Assembly (NCBI GenBank): GCA_017520845.1
Contig: JAFXEU010000094.1
Location: 1-58,293, forward strand
DNA length: 58,293 bases
Reading direction: 5' to 3'
DNA from: Kiritimatiellia bacterium
Lineage (GTDB): Bacteria > Verrucomicrobiota > Kiritimatiellia > RFP12 > UBA1067
Translations under genes and position numbers: made by a program
The notes under the pieces: model-generated
What the model was told of the DNA's origin: nothing
Databases searched by the model: none
What the model saw: only the letters and a program-made list of their open reading frames with translations
In this document: positions 16,253 through 24,801 of the stretch, piece by piece
Layout: every line of letters starts with the position of its first letter
How positions within the stretch are numbered: position 1 is the first letter of the stretch

Positions 16253-18969
16253 GTCCCCTTGCCGAGTACGAGTCTCGCGTGTTCGGCGTATGCGCGGCGA
16301 GGATCGTTCAGATACGCTTCTAAAGTACGCTTCGCAAGACCGTTAAAATCGCCTATCCTATAAAGTGCGCGCGCAAGAGAAAGTTCCTTCAGGCAGTATG
16401 AGCGCTCGCCGTCCGGAACGGCGGCGGCTCCGCGGCAAAGCTCCTTATTCTTGGACTTGAAATTATATATGCTGTAATCTGCGATAGCAGGCGCACCGTT
16501 TTTCTCCCATGAGAAATAATTTCCGGAAATTTCAGGCAATGAAAGTTTGGATGCTAATAGCGGTGCATACTTCTTATCGCCTATCGCTTCAAAGTACATC
16601 GCTATGGCGCGGATATGAGAATATTCACTCTTCGAGTCGATTTTCGCGGCAAGTTTAGCAACGTCCTCGGCAGCCCTCGAAGCCTTAGACTTCGCCAACG
16701 CAATAATGTAGCTGTCGATCCAGCTCACAGGACGCCCGAACTGCCCCATGCCGCGATACTCCCAGCCCTTATCCCACTTTTCCACGCGTATTGCGGCGGC
16801 AAGAGTTTTTTCTCCCGCATTAGATCCAAGCATCCCGAGAACATGGGCGTAAATGAGTTTAGCCTTTTCATCTTCTGTCGCCTTGTACGCTTTTTCCATC
16901 AACGGAACAGATCTTGCCGGATCTGAAAAAACGGCCGCGAGCGATTTGTAATCATCGGCCACGTCCTTAACCGCCGATGCGATCGCATCATCGGGAAGCG
17001 GGAGATTATCTTTCGCGTCCAGCACCCACGAGGGAAGAACGTTCTTTCTGATCAGCGCTCGCTGCAAAGTCTTTATATCGATATCCTTAAGCGCCTTCTT
17101 TTCCCGAAGCGCGTGCTCGCACGCCTTGGCCGCCACCCAGCCTTGATTCTGGACATCAGGCATCATACGCAATATCGGCATCGCATCACGGCTCGCGCTC
17201 AATCCAAGCCCGATAACGGCGAGGTTGTCGGTCTCACGTGGAAGAATCGCGCGGTACGGCAGATTTACCTGAAGCGGCTTGTGCTCTGTCGACACGATAA
17301 GAAACTGCGGATCAACCGTCTGCCCGTGAGTATCAAAATTCGAGCGCGTTATACAGACAATATCAGGATAGGTGCGCTTAAGCATAACATCCTGAGGCGT
17401 AACACGGTATAAGCCGACAAGCCGACGACGCTCGCGCGAGTCGACGACCTGCGACTGATCCCAGTTCACCGAAGAATCTTCATAGCTGTTGCGCCCGCGA
17501 AGCGATAAATACCAAAGATCTTCCGCGTCGCAGTCATTAATGAACGCCCAGTCAAGATTGAGATAACTGTGCCCGAGGCGCTTACGCATAAACGCCGCGC
17601 CCTGCAATGAAAGCTCATCGGACGAAATATGTTCCGTCTTCTCGCCCGCAGCGAACGCGACATCGCAGTTACCCGTCGCATCCACGACCGTTTTAACCGG
17701 AACGAGCGCGGGCGCACCGTCGGCAAGCATAACCTTAAGCGCGGTTATAACGCGCCCTTCCTTGACGACGCCGTATACAAACGAGCCGTAAACCGTTGTC
17801 GCCCTTCTCGAACGCGAACGGAAGAAATTCTCCTTGGTCTGAGAATAAACAAGGCCCATCTTTTTCACCGCCTCGTCAAGCTCCGCCGTAAAACCGACGC
17901 GATTGCCGTACCAGTAGCTGCCTATCAACCCCTCCGTCGTCAATCCGCCAGAACGATACGAATATTCAAATCCGATCGCCTTTACCTTAGCGCGAGAAAG
18001 AGCCACGAGCGCGCTTGCGCCGCCTGTACCGAGACCTGCGACTGCTGTGTCGTATGAGTCAATCACCTCGCTTTGAGGAGGATCTAAACGCGACGCGTCG
18101 GATGTTGCGTTACGAGCGTATTGAGAGGCAAGGCGACCGGCCTCTTCAGGTTTAAGCTTACCGAGCGGACCGCATGTAAAAACGCCTTTCGCGTCTTTAA
18201 TCAATTTATCGGGCGCATTAAGAAAACACGTCTCCGCGCTTTCAATTTGCTTAAAAGTCCATGTCTTATCGCGGGCTAACTGCTCCATCTTAGCGAAAGA
18301 GAGAGCCGAACCGTCATTCATCTTAAGTTTTATCGAGCATTCCCAAAGCTTACCTTCGATTTCCTTTACTTTGGGATCGATCACGGGCTTGCCGATCTTA
18401 TGAACGCCTGTTACGCCGATAAATTTAACCTCCATCCCTTTCGCCTCGGGCTTATCCCCGGAAACGACACGCCTATGAACAGTATATTCACCCGCAGGAA
18501 AAGCCGCGAACTCACCGCCCGCGCGCTTGGAAGCATAGGCGCGTTCTGTCGCGTCAATAACGCATTTTGCGGCGATAAAGCGCTCTCCTGAGCGGCTTAC
18601 CGTAACAACCCCCGAGACACCGCCGTCGGTATTGCGAATGATATCCTTAACGTAAACCCATGTTCTGAACGGGATTTTAGCATCGAGGAGTTTCTTGTCG
18701 AGCGACTTTCTGATCGATAGAGGAGTTTGAAGGTAGCCATCCTCTTTTTCAATAATAAGCTTGCCCGCAGTATCCGATCCGAGAGCTGGGCGCGACTCCA
18801 AAAGAACCACATCAGCACCCGCCTTTTTAGCGGCGAGAGCCGCCTCAACACCCGCATCGGTACCGCCGATTACAACAACATCGGCAGATGTAAGCGGAGC
18901 GGCAAAAAAAGATGAGGCAACGAGTGCCGATAAAAAACATGTCAAAACGCTTACATATATTTTTTTCAT
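16237..18969 (-). CDS. Secreted FAD-dependent oxidoreductase with two Rossmann motifs
   Basis: After a signal peptide (about residues 1-24), a first FAD-binding motif appears (VVVIGGTDAGVEAALAAKKAG, residues 31-51). A second dinucleotide motif (YDTAVAGLGTGGASALVALS, about residues 312-331) begins another oxidoreductase half of the FAD_oxidored (PF12831) kind, ending in an AVIGLGLSASRDAMPI segment. About 270 C-terminal residues look like helical repeats (HEAT-like). Such proteins are frequent in glycan loci of Planctomycetes and Verrucomicrobia, but their substrate is unknown. The start has an AAGGAA Shine-Dalgarno. It lies 46 nt downstream of an ATPase gene. The double motif could mean a fusion of two flavoproteins or an internal duplication. 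Confidence 0.8.
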   Translation of the reverse strand: MKKIYVSVLTCFLSALVASSFFAAPLTSADVVVIGGTDAGVEAALAAKKAGADVVLLESRPALGSDTAGKLIIEKEDGYLQTPLSIRKSLDKKLLDAKIPFRTWVYVKDIIRNTDGGVSGVVTVSRSGERFIAAKCVIDATERAYASKRAGGEFAAFPAGEYTVHRRVVSGDKPEAKGMEVKFIGVTGVHKIGKPVIDPKVKEIEGKLWECSIKLKMNDGSALSFAKMEQLARDKTWTFKQIESAETCFLNAPDKLIKDAKGVFTCGPLGKLKPEEAGRLASQYARNATSDASRLDPPQSEVIDSYDTAVAGLGTGGASALVALSRAKVKAIGFEYSYRSGGLTTEGLIGSYWYGNRVGFTAELDEAVKKMGLVYSQTKENFFRSRSRRATTVYGSFVYGVVKEGRVITALKVMLADGAPALVPVKTVVDATGNCDVAFAAGEKTEHISSDELSLQGAAFMRKRLGHSYLNLDWAFINDCDAEDLWYLSLRGRNSYEDSSVNWDQSQVVDSRERRRLVGLYRVTPQDVMLKRTYPDIVCITRSNFDTHGQTVDPQFLIVSTEHKPLQVNLPYRAILPRETDNLAVIGLGLSASRDAMPILRMMPDVQNQGWVAAKACEHALREKKALKDIDIKTLQRALIRKNVLPSWVLDAKDNLPLPDDAIASAVKDVADDYKSLAAVFSDPARSVPLMEKAYKATEDEKAKLIYAHVLGMLGSNAGEKTLAAAIRVEKWDKGWEYRGMGQFGRPVSWIDSYIIALAKSKASRAAEDVAKLAAKIDSKSEYSHIRAIAMYFEAIGDKKYAPLLASKLSLPEISGNYFSWEKNGAPAIADYSIYNFKSKNKELCRGAAAVPDGERSYCLKELSLARALYRIGDFNGLAKRTLEAYLNDPRRAYAEHARLVLGKGTYVAE

Positions 18970-19015
18970 CTAATTTTCCTTTGAATGATTAACAGTGAAT
19001 TTCGTCCTCTTAATC

Positions 19016-20434
19016 TCACTCCACGAAAAGATCGTCGAGCGTGACGACCGACTGGACATCGTTCAGATATTCATTGTGAACAACCCCGCATGTAGTCACC
19101 AGCGTTATATACGCCGCGCCGCGAAATGCGCCCTCGGAAATAAAACGCTCACGCCGGTTTACAATCTTTCTGTGCTCTTCCTTCGTCAGCTCGTATTCAC
19201 CCAACGAATACTTGATTTCGCAAATGTTAGCCGCATCGTCCGCCCGCTCTATCAGCAAATCAATCTGCGCACCATCCGTTCCTTGCCCCGGTGAAGACCG
19301 CCACGCATACTGATGCGTCTCTATCCCAGATATCCCAAGCGCCCGCTTTATCTGCGAAATATGCTCAAAACACACACGCTCAAACGCAAGACCCCGCCAA
19401 ACGTTTGCACGCGGCGAATCCTGAACCGCCACCCATGAACCTGACTCACCCACCCCTAGATCTGCGAGAAACCTAAAATGGAAAAACGTGAAATTATCGA
19501 TAAGCTGATAAACGGCATCATGTGACATTTTTCTCGGCATACGATAACGCCGAACAAAACCGCATTCCACCAGTTCGGAAAGCGCAATGCTGAATGCTCC
19601 ATTGTCCGTAAGCCCTGTCGCGGAAAGCAACTCACTACGGCTCATGCCGATCTTTTTGCGCCCGAGCGCGGTGACAATGGCGGTATGACGTTGCGGCTTT
19701 TTGAAAAGCGACGCATACAGATGACTGTATTCGTCACGCAACTCACCGTCCGCAGCAAAGAACATCGACTCGAGATTCTGCGCCGGGCTCCGGCCCTTCT
19801 CCACATAATTCCAGTAATATGGAACGCCACCCATGGCCATATAGTATTCAAGCAACTGCCTGCGCGTAGCGACAATTCCACGCGCCTGAACAAACCGCTC
19901 ACATTCCGAAAGCGTAAACGGCTCAAGCCGGATTTTGCGCGTCAATCGGTTGTGGAGACCGCCCCTGGCATTTACAAGTTTATCAGTCATCCACGATGTT
20001 GCCGACCCACAGACAACGAGCACAATGTCCGTTCTTGCAGATGCCCAGCCGTTCCAGAACGACTCAAGTGCACTCACAAACCCCGACCGTTGCGAATCCA
20101 TCCACGGAAGTTCGTCAATGAATACAACTTTTTTGCCTGAAGGAAGCCGCGCAAGGGCGGCCTCAAGCGCGTCAAATGCGTCATACCATGTCCTCGGACG
20201 CCTCCCGGAGAAGAGCCCCTGCTTTTCCATCGACTTAACAAACCTTGCAATCTGCTCGCTACGCCCGGCATTCGCAATGCCAGTATGATAAAACGCGAAT
20301 TTTTCGTCATACGCCTCACGTATTAGATATGTCTTTCCAACCCTACGTCGACCAAAGACGGCAATAAACTCCGAAGATGCGCTTAAAAGAGCATCTTTAA
20401 GCTTCTTTACTTCGTTTCTACGACCTATTAACAT
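19016..20434 (-). CDS. AAA ATPase with DUF234-type PD-(D/E)xK C-terminus
   Basis: The N-terminal P-loop is FGRRRVGKTYLIREA (about residues 31-45). Walker B is KVVFIDELPWM. A winged-helix segment follows (GLTDNGAFSIALSELVECGFV). The C-terminal nuclease-like core has QIDLLIERADDAANICEIKYS, i.e. D...ExK of the PD-(D/E)xK fold. This is the archaeal-type ATPase/DUF234 family; its function is unsettled. The start chosen is the ATG at 20432-20434, because GGGAGGG lies 8 nt before it; an upstream in-frame TTG is rejected. The promoter region holds two tandem inverted repeats (20476-20594). Confidence 0.85.
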   Translation of the reverse strand: MLIGRRNEVKKLKDALLSASSEFIAVFGRRRVGKTYLIREAYDEKFAFYHTGIANAGRSEQIARFVKSMEKQGLFSGRRPRTWYDAFDALEAALARLPSGKKVVFIDELPWMDSQRSGFVSALESFWNGWASARTDIVLVVCGSATSWMTDKLVNARGGLHNRLTRKIRLEPFTLSECERFVQARGIVATRRQLLEYYMAMGGVPYYWNYVEKGRSPAQNLESMFFAADGELRDEYSHLYASLFKKPQRHTAIVTALGRKKIGMSRSELLSATGLTDNGAFSIALSELVECGFVRRYRMPRKMSHDAVYQLIDNFTFFHFRFLADLGVGESGSWVAVQDSPRANVWRGLAFERVCFEHISQIKRALGISGIETHQYAWRSSPGQGTDGAQIDLLIERADDAANICEIKYSLGEYELTKEEHRKIVNRRERFISEGAFRGAAYITLVTTCGVVHNEYLNDVQSVVTLDDLFVE

Positions 20435-20464
20435 TACAAGCCCTCCCAATTGATGACAATCAAC

Positions 20465-20473
20465 ATTGTATCA
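20465..20473 (-). promoter_or_regulatory. Promoter of the DUF234 ATPase gene
   Basis: The minus strand reads TGATACAAT, an extended -10, about 30 nt before the ATG. The first inverted repeat begins 3 bp upstream and would cover the -35 region, so a bound factor would compete with RNA polymerase. Confidence 0.5.
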
Positions 20474-20475
20474 CA

Positions 20476-20594
20476 ATACTCTGCGGAAAGTCAATTCATC
20501 ACACCATTTTCCGCAGAGTATAATGTAGTTTTAGGCCTTTTTTACCAAATACTCTGCGGAAGGTCGATTATTTACACTACTTTTCGCAGAGTAT
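20476..20594. promoter_or_regulatory. Two tandem inverted repeats upstream of the ATPase gene
   Basis: Copy 1 has perfect 14-bp arms at 20476-20489 and 20508-20521 (ATACTCTGCGGAAA and its complement) with an 18-nt centre. Copy 2 has the same arms at 20549-20562 and 20581-20594, with mismatches near the inner ends of the arms. The copies are 73 bp apart. They lie upstream of the ATPase gene and over its likely -35 region. An operator, a recombination site or an RNA hairpin are all possible; the function is unknown. Confidence 0.75.
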
Positions 20595-20622
20595 AACTTC
20601 ATTATCTCCTAACCACTAACCA

Positions 20623-20713
20623 CTAACGACTAACAAACTTCGCGGCAAATCCGCCGCCGAGTGCGAGGCGGACCTTGATCTTGTCGCCCGCCTTGATTGT
20701 AAATTCGCGGCAC
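20623..20713 (-). pseudogene. 3' remnant of a GH97 gene
   Basis: The minus strand encodes the last 29 residues of a GH97 enzyme, REFTIKAGDKIKVRLALGGG then FAAKFVSR and a TAG. It is nearly the same as the C-termini of the two complete GH97 genes at 44366 and 49136. Nothing of the remaining enzyme is present; the upstream neighbour is the 3' end of an SGNH/beta-helix gene. It is a deletion scar or recombination remnant. Confidence 0.85.
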
Positions 20714-20740
20714 CTAAACCTCCAACACATCTCCCATTAC

Positions 20741-23700
20741 TCACCTGATAATCACTCTGAAAGCGTCGTTCCTTGCGATGTAAAGTGTTTTTGTCCCATC
20801 TTCATTAACTCTCCACTTAGCGCGTACGCGATCGACATTCAAGCCTATCATGTTCCACTTCACATCCAAAGGAACGGCTGGGACGGTCAGGACAGGAATG
20901 CCAGTCACTCCAGCAACTTTCAACTGATCTTTCGTAATCTCTGACGCGTCAATCGTAATCGTGCCGGAACCGCGGAACGTCGTCGAGACTGTCTGCGATT
21001 GGGTGGCGGACGCCTTGATTGTCGCGCCGTCGGCGAGGGTCAACTTCTTGATGGCGTTGCCCGGCGTGAGAGTTCCATTTACTATCAGGGATTTGGCACC
21101 GTCAGCACTGCCGTCCGTGCCGTTGTTCACGAAGTTGCCGACTGTAAATTGAGAATATGGCCTATTGGAGCCAACCCTGTTTAGCTGCAATTGGCCCGAC
21201 GAGCCGATCTCAACCGTGAAGTTCTCTCCGCTCGGATCTTCAAGAGGACAGAGAATTCCGTCGCTCACGAGGATCTTGCCCGTGCCGCTGACTGCCGTGT
21301 TGACAAGGAACAGGCTGTACGTCTTGTTGCTGTTATTGCCGCCCGTGACCGTCAGGGTATATGAGCCAAGATTGAGACTGGTCGCTGCATAGTCGTTTCC
21401 GACAAGGCCGAAAGAGCGGTGGACATTTGCGGTGGCATTGCCCTCGAGAGTTAGCGATGCCATCTGCTTCGTACTTGACGCGACGGAAGAAGTGCCGGTG
21501 TTGGCAATGGTTGCGCCTTCCTCGAGAATCACATTCACGGTGACGTCGCCTACCCCGTTCACGTCGTATGTCGCGCCACCCTTCACACGGATGGTCTGGG
21601 CTGTGCCGGTGCCGCTGACGCTCTTGACCTTAAGTGTGCCGTTACTGACAATTACAATACCCTTCGAAGCATTATCAAACGGCAAAGTCGCTGCACCTTC
21701 ACCCGTCTTGACGATTTTACCGTTGTTCGTGATGCTGCCGACTCCCGTGATGTCGTCCGCCGTCAGCGTCATATCGGAGAGGATGTCGAGCGTCACGCTG
21801 CCCGCGCCCGTGAACACAAGTTCGCCGACGGTGGCATCAGTGTCGATGGTAAGCTTGCAGGCGCTCGCCGCATTGATGATGACCGTTGCGTCTTCGGCGG
21901 GTACGCCATGCGCCTCAACAAGCTCGTTCCATGTCGTATCGGCCGTGATTTCCCACGCCGATGCCTTGAAATCGACCTTGATCGTGTCGCCGTCGCGGTA
22001 GATGCGTGTGCCATCCCCGCAGTTTTTGTATACGGGTGTGGGAACATCTTCGTCGGCCAAACCGCTGTACTCAAACACGACGATCCCGTTCTCGTCAGCC
22101 GTCTTTGTCTTGCCGTCTATGATGAGTTTGCCGAGGACTGTATCCTTCGCAATTTCAACGGACGTGATGATCTTCGTGCCGAGTTCGATGATCGTGCCGC
22201 CGGCATATGTATTCGCGCCCAGGAGCTGAATGGAGCCGCCGCCCTTGAAACGCATCATGCCCTCGCCGGTTAGCGCCGCACCAACCTTGATTGCGAAAGC
22301 GCTACTGTCGATGGTGCCGCCGCCCTTGAGGAGGTTTACCGTCGTGTCGGAGGTGATGAGTCCGCCGGGGTTGGGGTCGGCGGAATGTGCCTTGAGTGTT
22401 CCGCCGTTGAAGTTGATTGTGCCAGAGCCATTGGACGGTGTATAAATGCGACGCGTCCTAAGCGTTCCGCCGTTGAGGTTGATAGTGCCACTCGCGCCTT
22501 CCGAGGAATTGCCCCAGCCGTTTCGAACCATGTACGTTTCTACTGTTCCATTGTTGAGCGTCAACGCACCGTTTCCTAAGTTGCCGACATACAGGATTTT
22601 TTCCGAACCCGTTGAAGTCACGCTTCCACCGTTGACCGTCATGGCTCCAATAGCGCCTTGATAGTGTCCGATATACGCATCCGAGTCGTAAGCCACAATT
22701 CCATCATCAACGGTCACCGTTCCTGTACCTTTGTTGCCGACGATAAAGTTGCCTGCAACGGACAAGGTACCGGAGGAGACCTCAACCCCAACCGTCGTAT
22801 TCGCGTCAACGGCGAGAACCCGTGTCGTACTGCCTTCAAGTGTGCCCGCGCCATTCTTCACGACCCTCACATTATCGGAAATCGTGACGGACGAACTCAA
22901 CGTCTGGCCGTCCGCAACGTTCACATGCAGCTCGTCTGAATTCGTGTTGAAGTATTCCAGCTGATGCAGCTCGAGATAGGTCGCGTCGCTTGATGCCGTG
23001 AACGTGATACGATAGAAGCGGTATGCGGTATCGTTGGAGAACGAGAACTCCTTCGGAGAACAGCTCTTTGTCAACCATGACACGTCATCCTCAGCACCGA
23101 CAGTGTCAAGATCCTTCCATGTCTCGCCGTCGTTTGAGCCTTCGAACGTCCATGTCTTCGGGCCGCGAGACCAGTTATTTGATTTGCTTTCGTGGTTCGG
23201 GCGAGCGAAGTATATTTTGTACTTGTCGACTTTCCGCGCGTTCCCTTCGCCAAAGTCGTATGTAACGGCAAGCGGCAGATTCTCCGTTCTCACCATGATT
23301 CGTTTGTCGTTATTGCTGCAGTCTGAATCCGTTGACGGACTTGTGTTGTTGAAAAGATTTGCTCCGTTGCCTCCTTGCGCATTTTGCGCGGTGCCGCCAT
23401 TTGTGCTCCACGTCACGCGCGTTCTGTCCGTGTCTGGCGACGTGAGGTCTCTGGGGACGCTCGTGATAGTGCCGGAACCTGCGAGCGACGAACAGGTGAG
23501 ACTGTAGCCGTTGAGGTCGAGAGTAACGCCGTCCGCAACGGACAAAGCGTCGACTATCGTATCAGCGGTAAGCGTCGTATTTTCGCTTACAATCCAGCCG
23601 TCCGCAAGCTCAAGCATCTCATAAAGATTGTGAAGCGTAACCTTCCAAGAACCGATCTCATTGGGGTGTACGCCATCGGGAACAAGATTCAAATATTCCG

Positions 23701-24343
23701 CCTCGCCTTTTTCAAGTATCTTCTGCCATGAAGGCCAATTGTCGATCAGAAGATAACCGCCCTCATCTGCGACACGACGATACATCGCAATATGATTTTC
23801 GAGCCCGGTGCGATTTGAAAGCGTAGAATTTGGTGCTTTTACATAAGGATTCATCGTCTGAAGAATAATCTCGCAAGACGGATGAGAAGTCTTAATCGCG
23901 CTAATGATTCCCTTCAAATTATTTTCTGCCAATACAAGAACTTCGTCGGGAGTTTTTCCTGAATTAAGACTGTCAGCCGCGTCGTTCATTGAAAACTCGA
24001 TAAAGACGACATCAGGATTCTTTGACAAAACTTTCTCCTGAACTTTCAGCAAGCCTTCAGAGGAATTTTTACCAGACATTCCCGAGTTGATTACCGTTGC
24101 CTTATTAGGCCATCTTGCATTAAGAGCATCGCTTAATCCTTGTACCCATGAACCGCTCTGAGTAAGCGATGTGCCATAACATACAATCGTCTGCGATTCT
24201 CCTCTTTCAAGCGCAGTAATGAAATTACATTTCGCTGCCAATGCGCCGCTCGCCCCAAATAAAAGCGCAACCGAAAGGATAAATGAAAATAAACTCCTAA
24301 GCCTCCAACTCGAACTCGATCCTCCTGCGGCGCGTGAGGACAC
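20741..24343 (-). CDS. Secreted SGNH/GDSL esterase with beta-helix repeats; start out of frame by a G-run
   Basis: The body encodes 1200 residues from a GTG at 24341-24343. A signal sequence (FSFILSVALLFGASGALA) is followed by an SGNH hydrolase at about residues 40-245: GTSLT (Ser), GMSGKNSS (Gly), SMNDA (Asn) and DGVHPNEIG (Asp/His). A discoidin-like segment follows (about 340-465, FEGSNDGETW), then many autotransporter-associated beta-strand repeats (LNNGTVE, LNGGTLRT, FNGGTLKA). It ends in FRVIIR. The natural start is probably the ATG at 24432-24434 with Shine-Dalgarno AAGGA, as in its paralogues, but an 11-G run puts it out of frame; 10 G would restore it. Likely role: deacetylation of glycans at the surface. 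Confidence 0.85.
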   Translation of the reverse strand: MSSRAAGGSSSSWRLRSLFSFILSVALLFGASGALAAKCNFITALERGESQTIVCYGTSLTQSGSWVQGLSDALNARWPNKATVINSGMSGKNSSEGLLKVQEKVLSKNPDVVFIEFSMNDAADSLNSGKTPDEVLVLAENNLKGIISAIKTSHPSCEIILQTMNPYVKAPNSTLSNRTGLENHIAMYRRVADEGGYLLIDNWPSWQKILEKGEAEYLNLVPDGVHPNEIGSWKVTLHNLYEMLELADGWIVSENTTLTADTIVDALSVADGVTLDLNGYSLTCSSLAGSGTITSVPRDLTSPDTDRTRVTWSTNGGTAQNAQGGNGANLFNNTSPSTDSDCSNNDKRIMVRTENLPLAVTYDFGEGNARKVDKYKIYFARPNHESKSNNWSRGPKTWTFEGSNDGETWKDLDTVGAEDDVSWLTKSCSPKEFSFSNDTAYRFYRITFTASSDATYLELHQLEYFNTNSDELHVNVADGQTLSSSVTISDNVRVVKNGAGTLEGSTTRVLAVDANTTVGVEVSSGTLSVAGNFIVGNKGTGTVTVDDGIVAYDSDAYIGHYQGAIGAMTVNGGSVTSTGSEKILYVGNLGNGALTLNNGTVETYMVRNGWGNSSEGASGTINLNGGTLRTRRIYTPSNGSGTINFNGGTLKAHSADPNPGGLITSDTTVNLLKGGGTIDSSAFAIKVGAALTGEGMMRFKGGGSIQLLGANTYAGGTIIELGTKIITSVEIAKDTVLGKLIIDGKTKTADENGIVVFEYSGLADEDVPTPVYKNCGDGTRIYRDGDTIKVDFKASAWEITADTTWNELVEAHGVPAEDATVIINAASACKLTIDTDATVGELVFTGAGSVTLDILSDMTLTADDITGVGSITNNGKIVKTGEGAATLPFDNASKGIVIVSNGTLKVKSVSGTGTAQTIRVKGGATYDVNGVGDVTVNVILEEGATIANTGTSSVASSTKQMASLTLEGNATANVHRSFGLVGNDYAATSLNLGSYTLTVTGGNNSNKTYSLFLVNTAVSGTGKILVSDGILCPLEDPSGENFTVEIGSSGQLQLNRVGSNRPYSQFTVGNFVNNGTDGSADGAKSLIVNGTLTPGNAIKKLTLADGATIKASATQSQTVSTTFRGSGTITIDASEITKDQLKVAGVTGIPVLTVPAVPLDVKWNMIGLNVDRVRAKWRVNEDGTKTLYIARNDAFRVIIR

Positions 24344-24354
24344 GCGCCCTCCCG
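24328..24354. repeat. 27-bp palindromic dispersed repeat, copy 1
   Basis: The core is a perfect hairpin with 8-bp arms GGCGCGTG / CACGCGCC around TCCT, flanked by GGGAG. An exact 27-bp copy in the opposite orientation lies at 54165-54191. Here it falls in the coding frame just before the signal sequence of the SGNH protein. Confidence 0.8.
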
Positions 24355-24392
24355 ATAAAAACTCACAACTCCCAACTCTAAACTTTAAACTA

Positions 24393-24434
24393 TTACCCCC
24401 CCCCCCTGGATTTTTTGCAAGTTATAAGGTTCAT
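24393..24434 (-). CDS. Short out-of-phase start ORF of the SGNH surface protein
   Basis: The ATG at 24432-24434, preceded by the GAAAGGATAAACTC leader also seen at two paralogues, encodes MNLITCKKSRGGG and then stops at TAA directly after the G-run. The N-terminus matches MSLITCK(K/N)LRG of the surface proteins at 35843 and 43370. With one G fewer, the frame runs into the 1200-residue body without a stop. This is read as the OFF state of a phase-variable gene rather than a true 13-residue peptide. A sequencing slip in the run is an alternative. Confidence 0.7.
   Translation of the reverse strand: MNLITCKKSRGGG
24396..24406. repeat. Homopolymeric run of 11 G (minus strand) in the coding start
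   Basis: The run is eleven C on the plus strand. On the coding strand it follows ATG-AACCTTATAACTTGC and AAAAAATCCA. Lengths of 7, 10 or 13 G place the start in frame with the surface protein; 11 does not. The same flanking bases (GGTAATAGTTTAAAGTT) are found after a G run at 58286-58293. Confidence 0.9.
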
Positions 24435-24507
24435 GAGTTTATCCTTTCTTGTTTCGGGCTTTATCAAATTAATCTTAAGACGGCGTAACGAACCATCTTT
24501 TGATACT

Positions 24508-24586
24508 ATTCTAACATAACGCGCTTATCAAGAAAAGCGAAAGTTATTGCAAATTCCTATCACGGCCAATTGCAAAAAACTGTCAC
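24508..24586 (-). promoter_or_regulatory. Shared regulatory promoter, copy A (SGNH surface gene)
   Basis: On the minus strand: distal repeat GTGACAG-N6-GCAAT at 24569-24586, proximal repeat at 24546-24563 (period 23 bp), then exactly 32 bp to the extended -10 TGTTAGAAT (hexamer 24508-24513). The leader to the ATG at 24434 is about 70 nt and is nearly the same as that of copy D. Direct repeats next to a promoter without a good -35 suggest an activator site. Confidence 0.85.
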
Positions 24587-24596
24587 GGAGGATGAG

Positions 24597-24801
24597 GGGT
24601 TAGAAAAGGTGAAGGTGAAGAGAGGCGAGAGTTCGAGTTCAGAGTTTGTTGTAGAGAAAAGCGGTAGCGGTAGAGGGGTCAGGGGTTAGTCGTTAGCGGT
24701 AGCGGTAGAGAAAAATATCCACTCTTCACCTTCACCTGACTCCTAACCCCTAACTCCTGACTCCTAACTCCTATCTACACCTACACCTAGTCTCTACACT
24801 A
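24597..24801. repeat. Degenerate short-repeat intergenic element, fullest copy
   Basis: This is the gene-free stretch between the GDPD stop and promoter copy A. It is built of GGTGAA, GGTAGC, GTTAGTC, CTAACCCC and GACTCC units. The 15-bp arms GGTGAAGGTGAAGAG (24609-24623) and its exact complement (24722-24736) are inverted, so the RNA can fold into a large hairpin. Related copies lie at 36000, 37931, 47470 and 52430. No gene was found in it. A terminator-like role at the operon end is possible. Confidence 0.7.
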
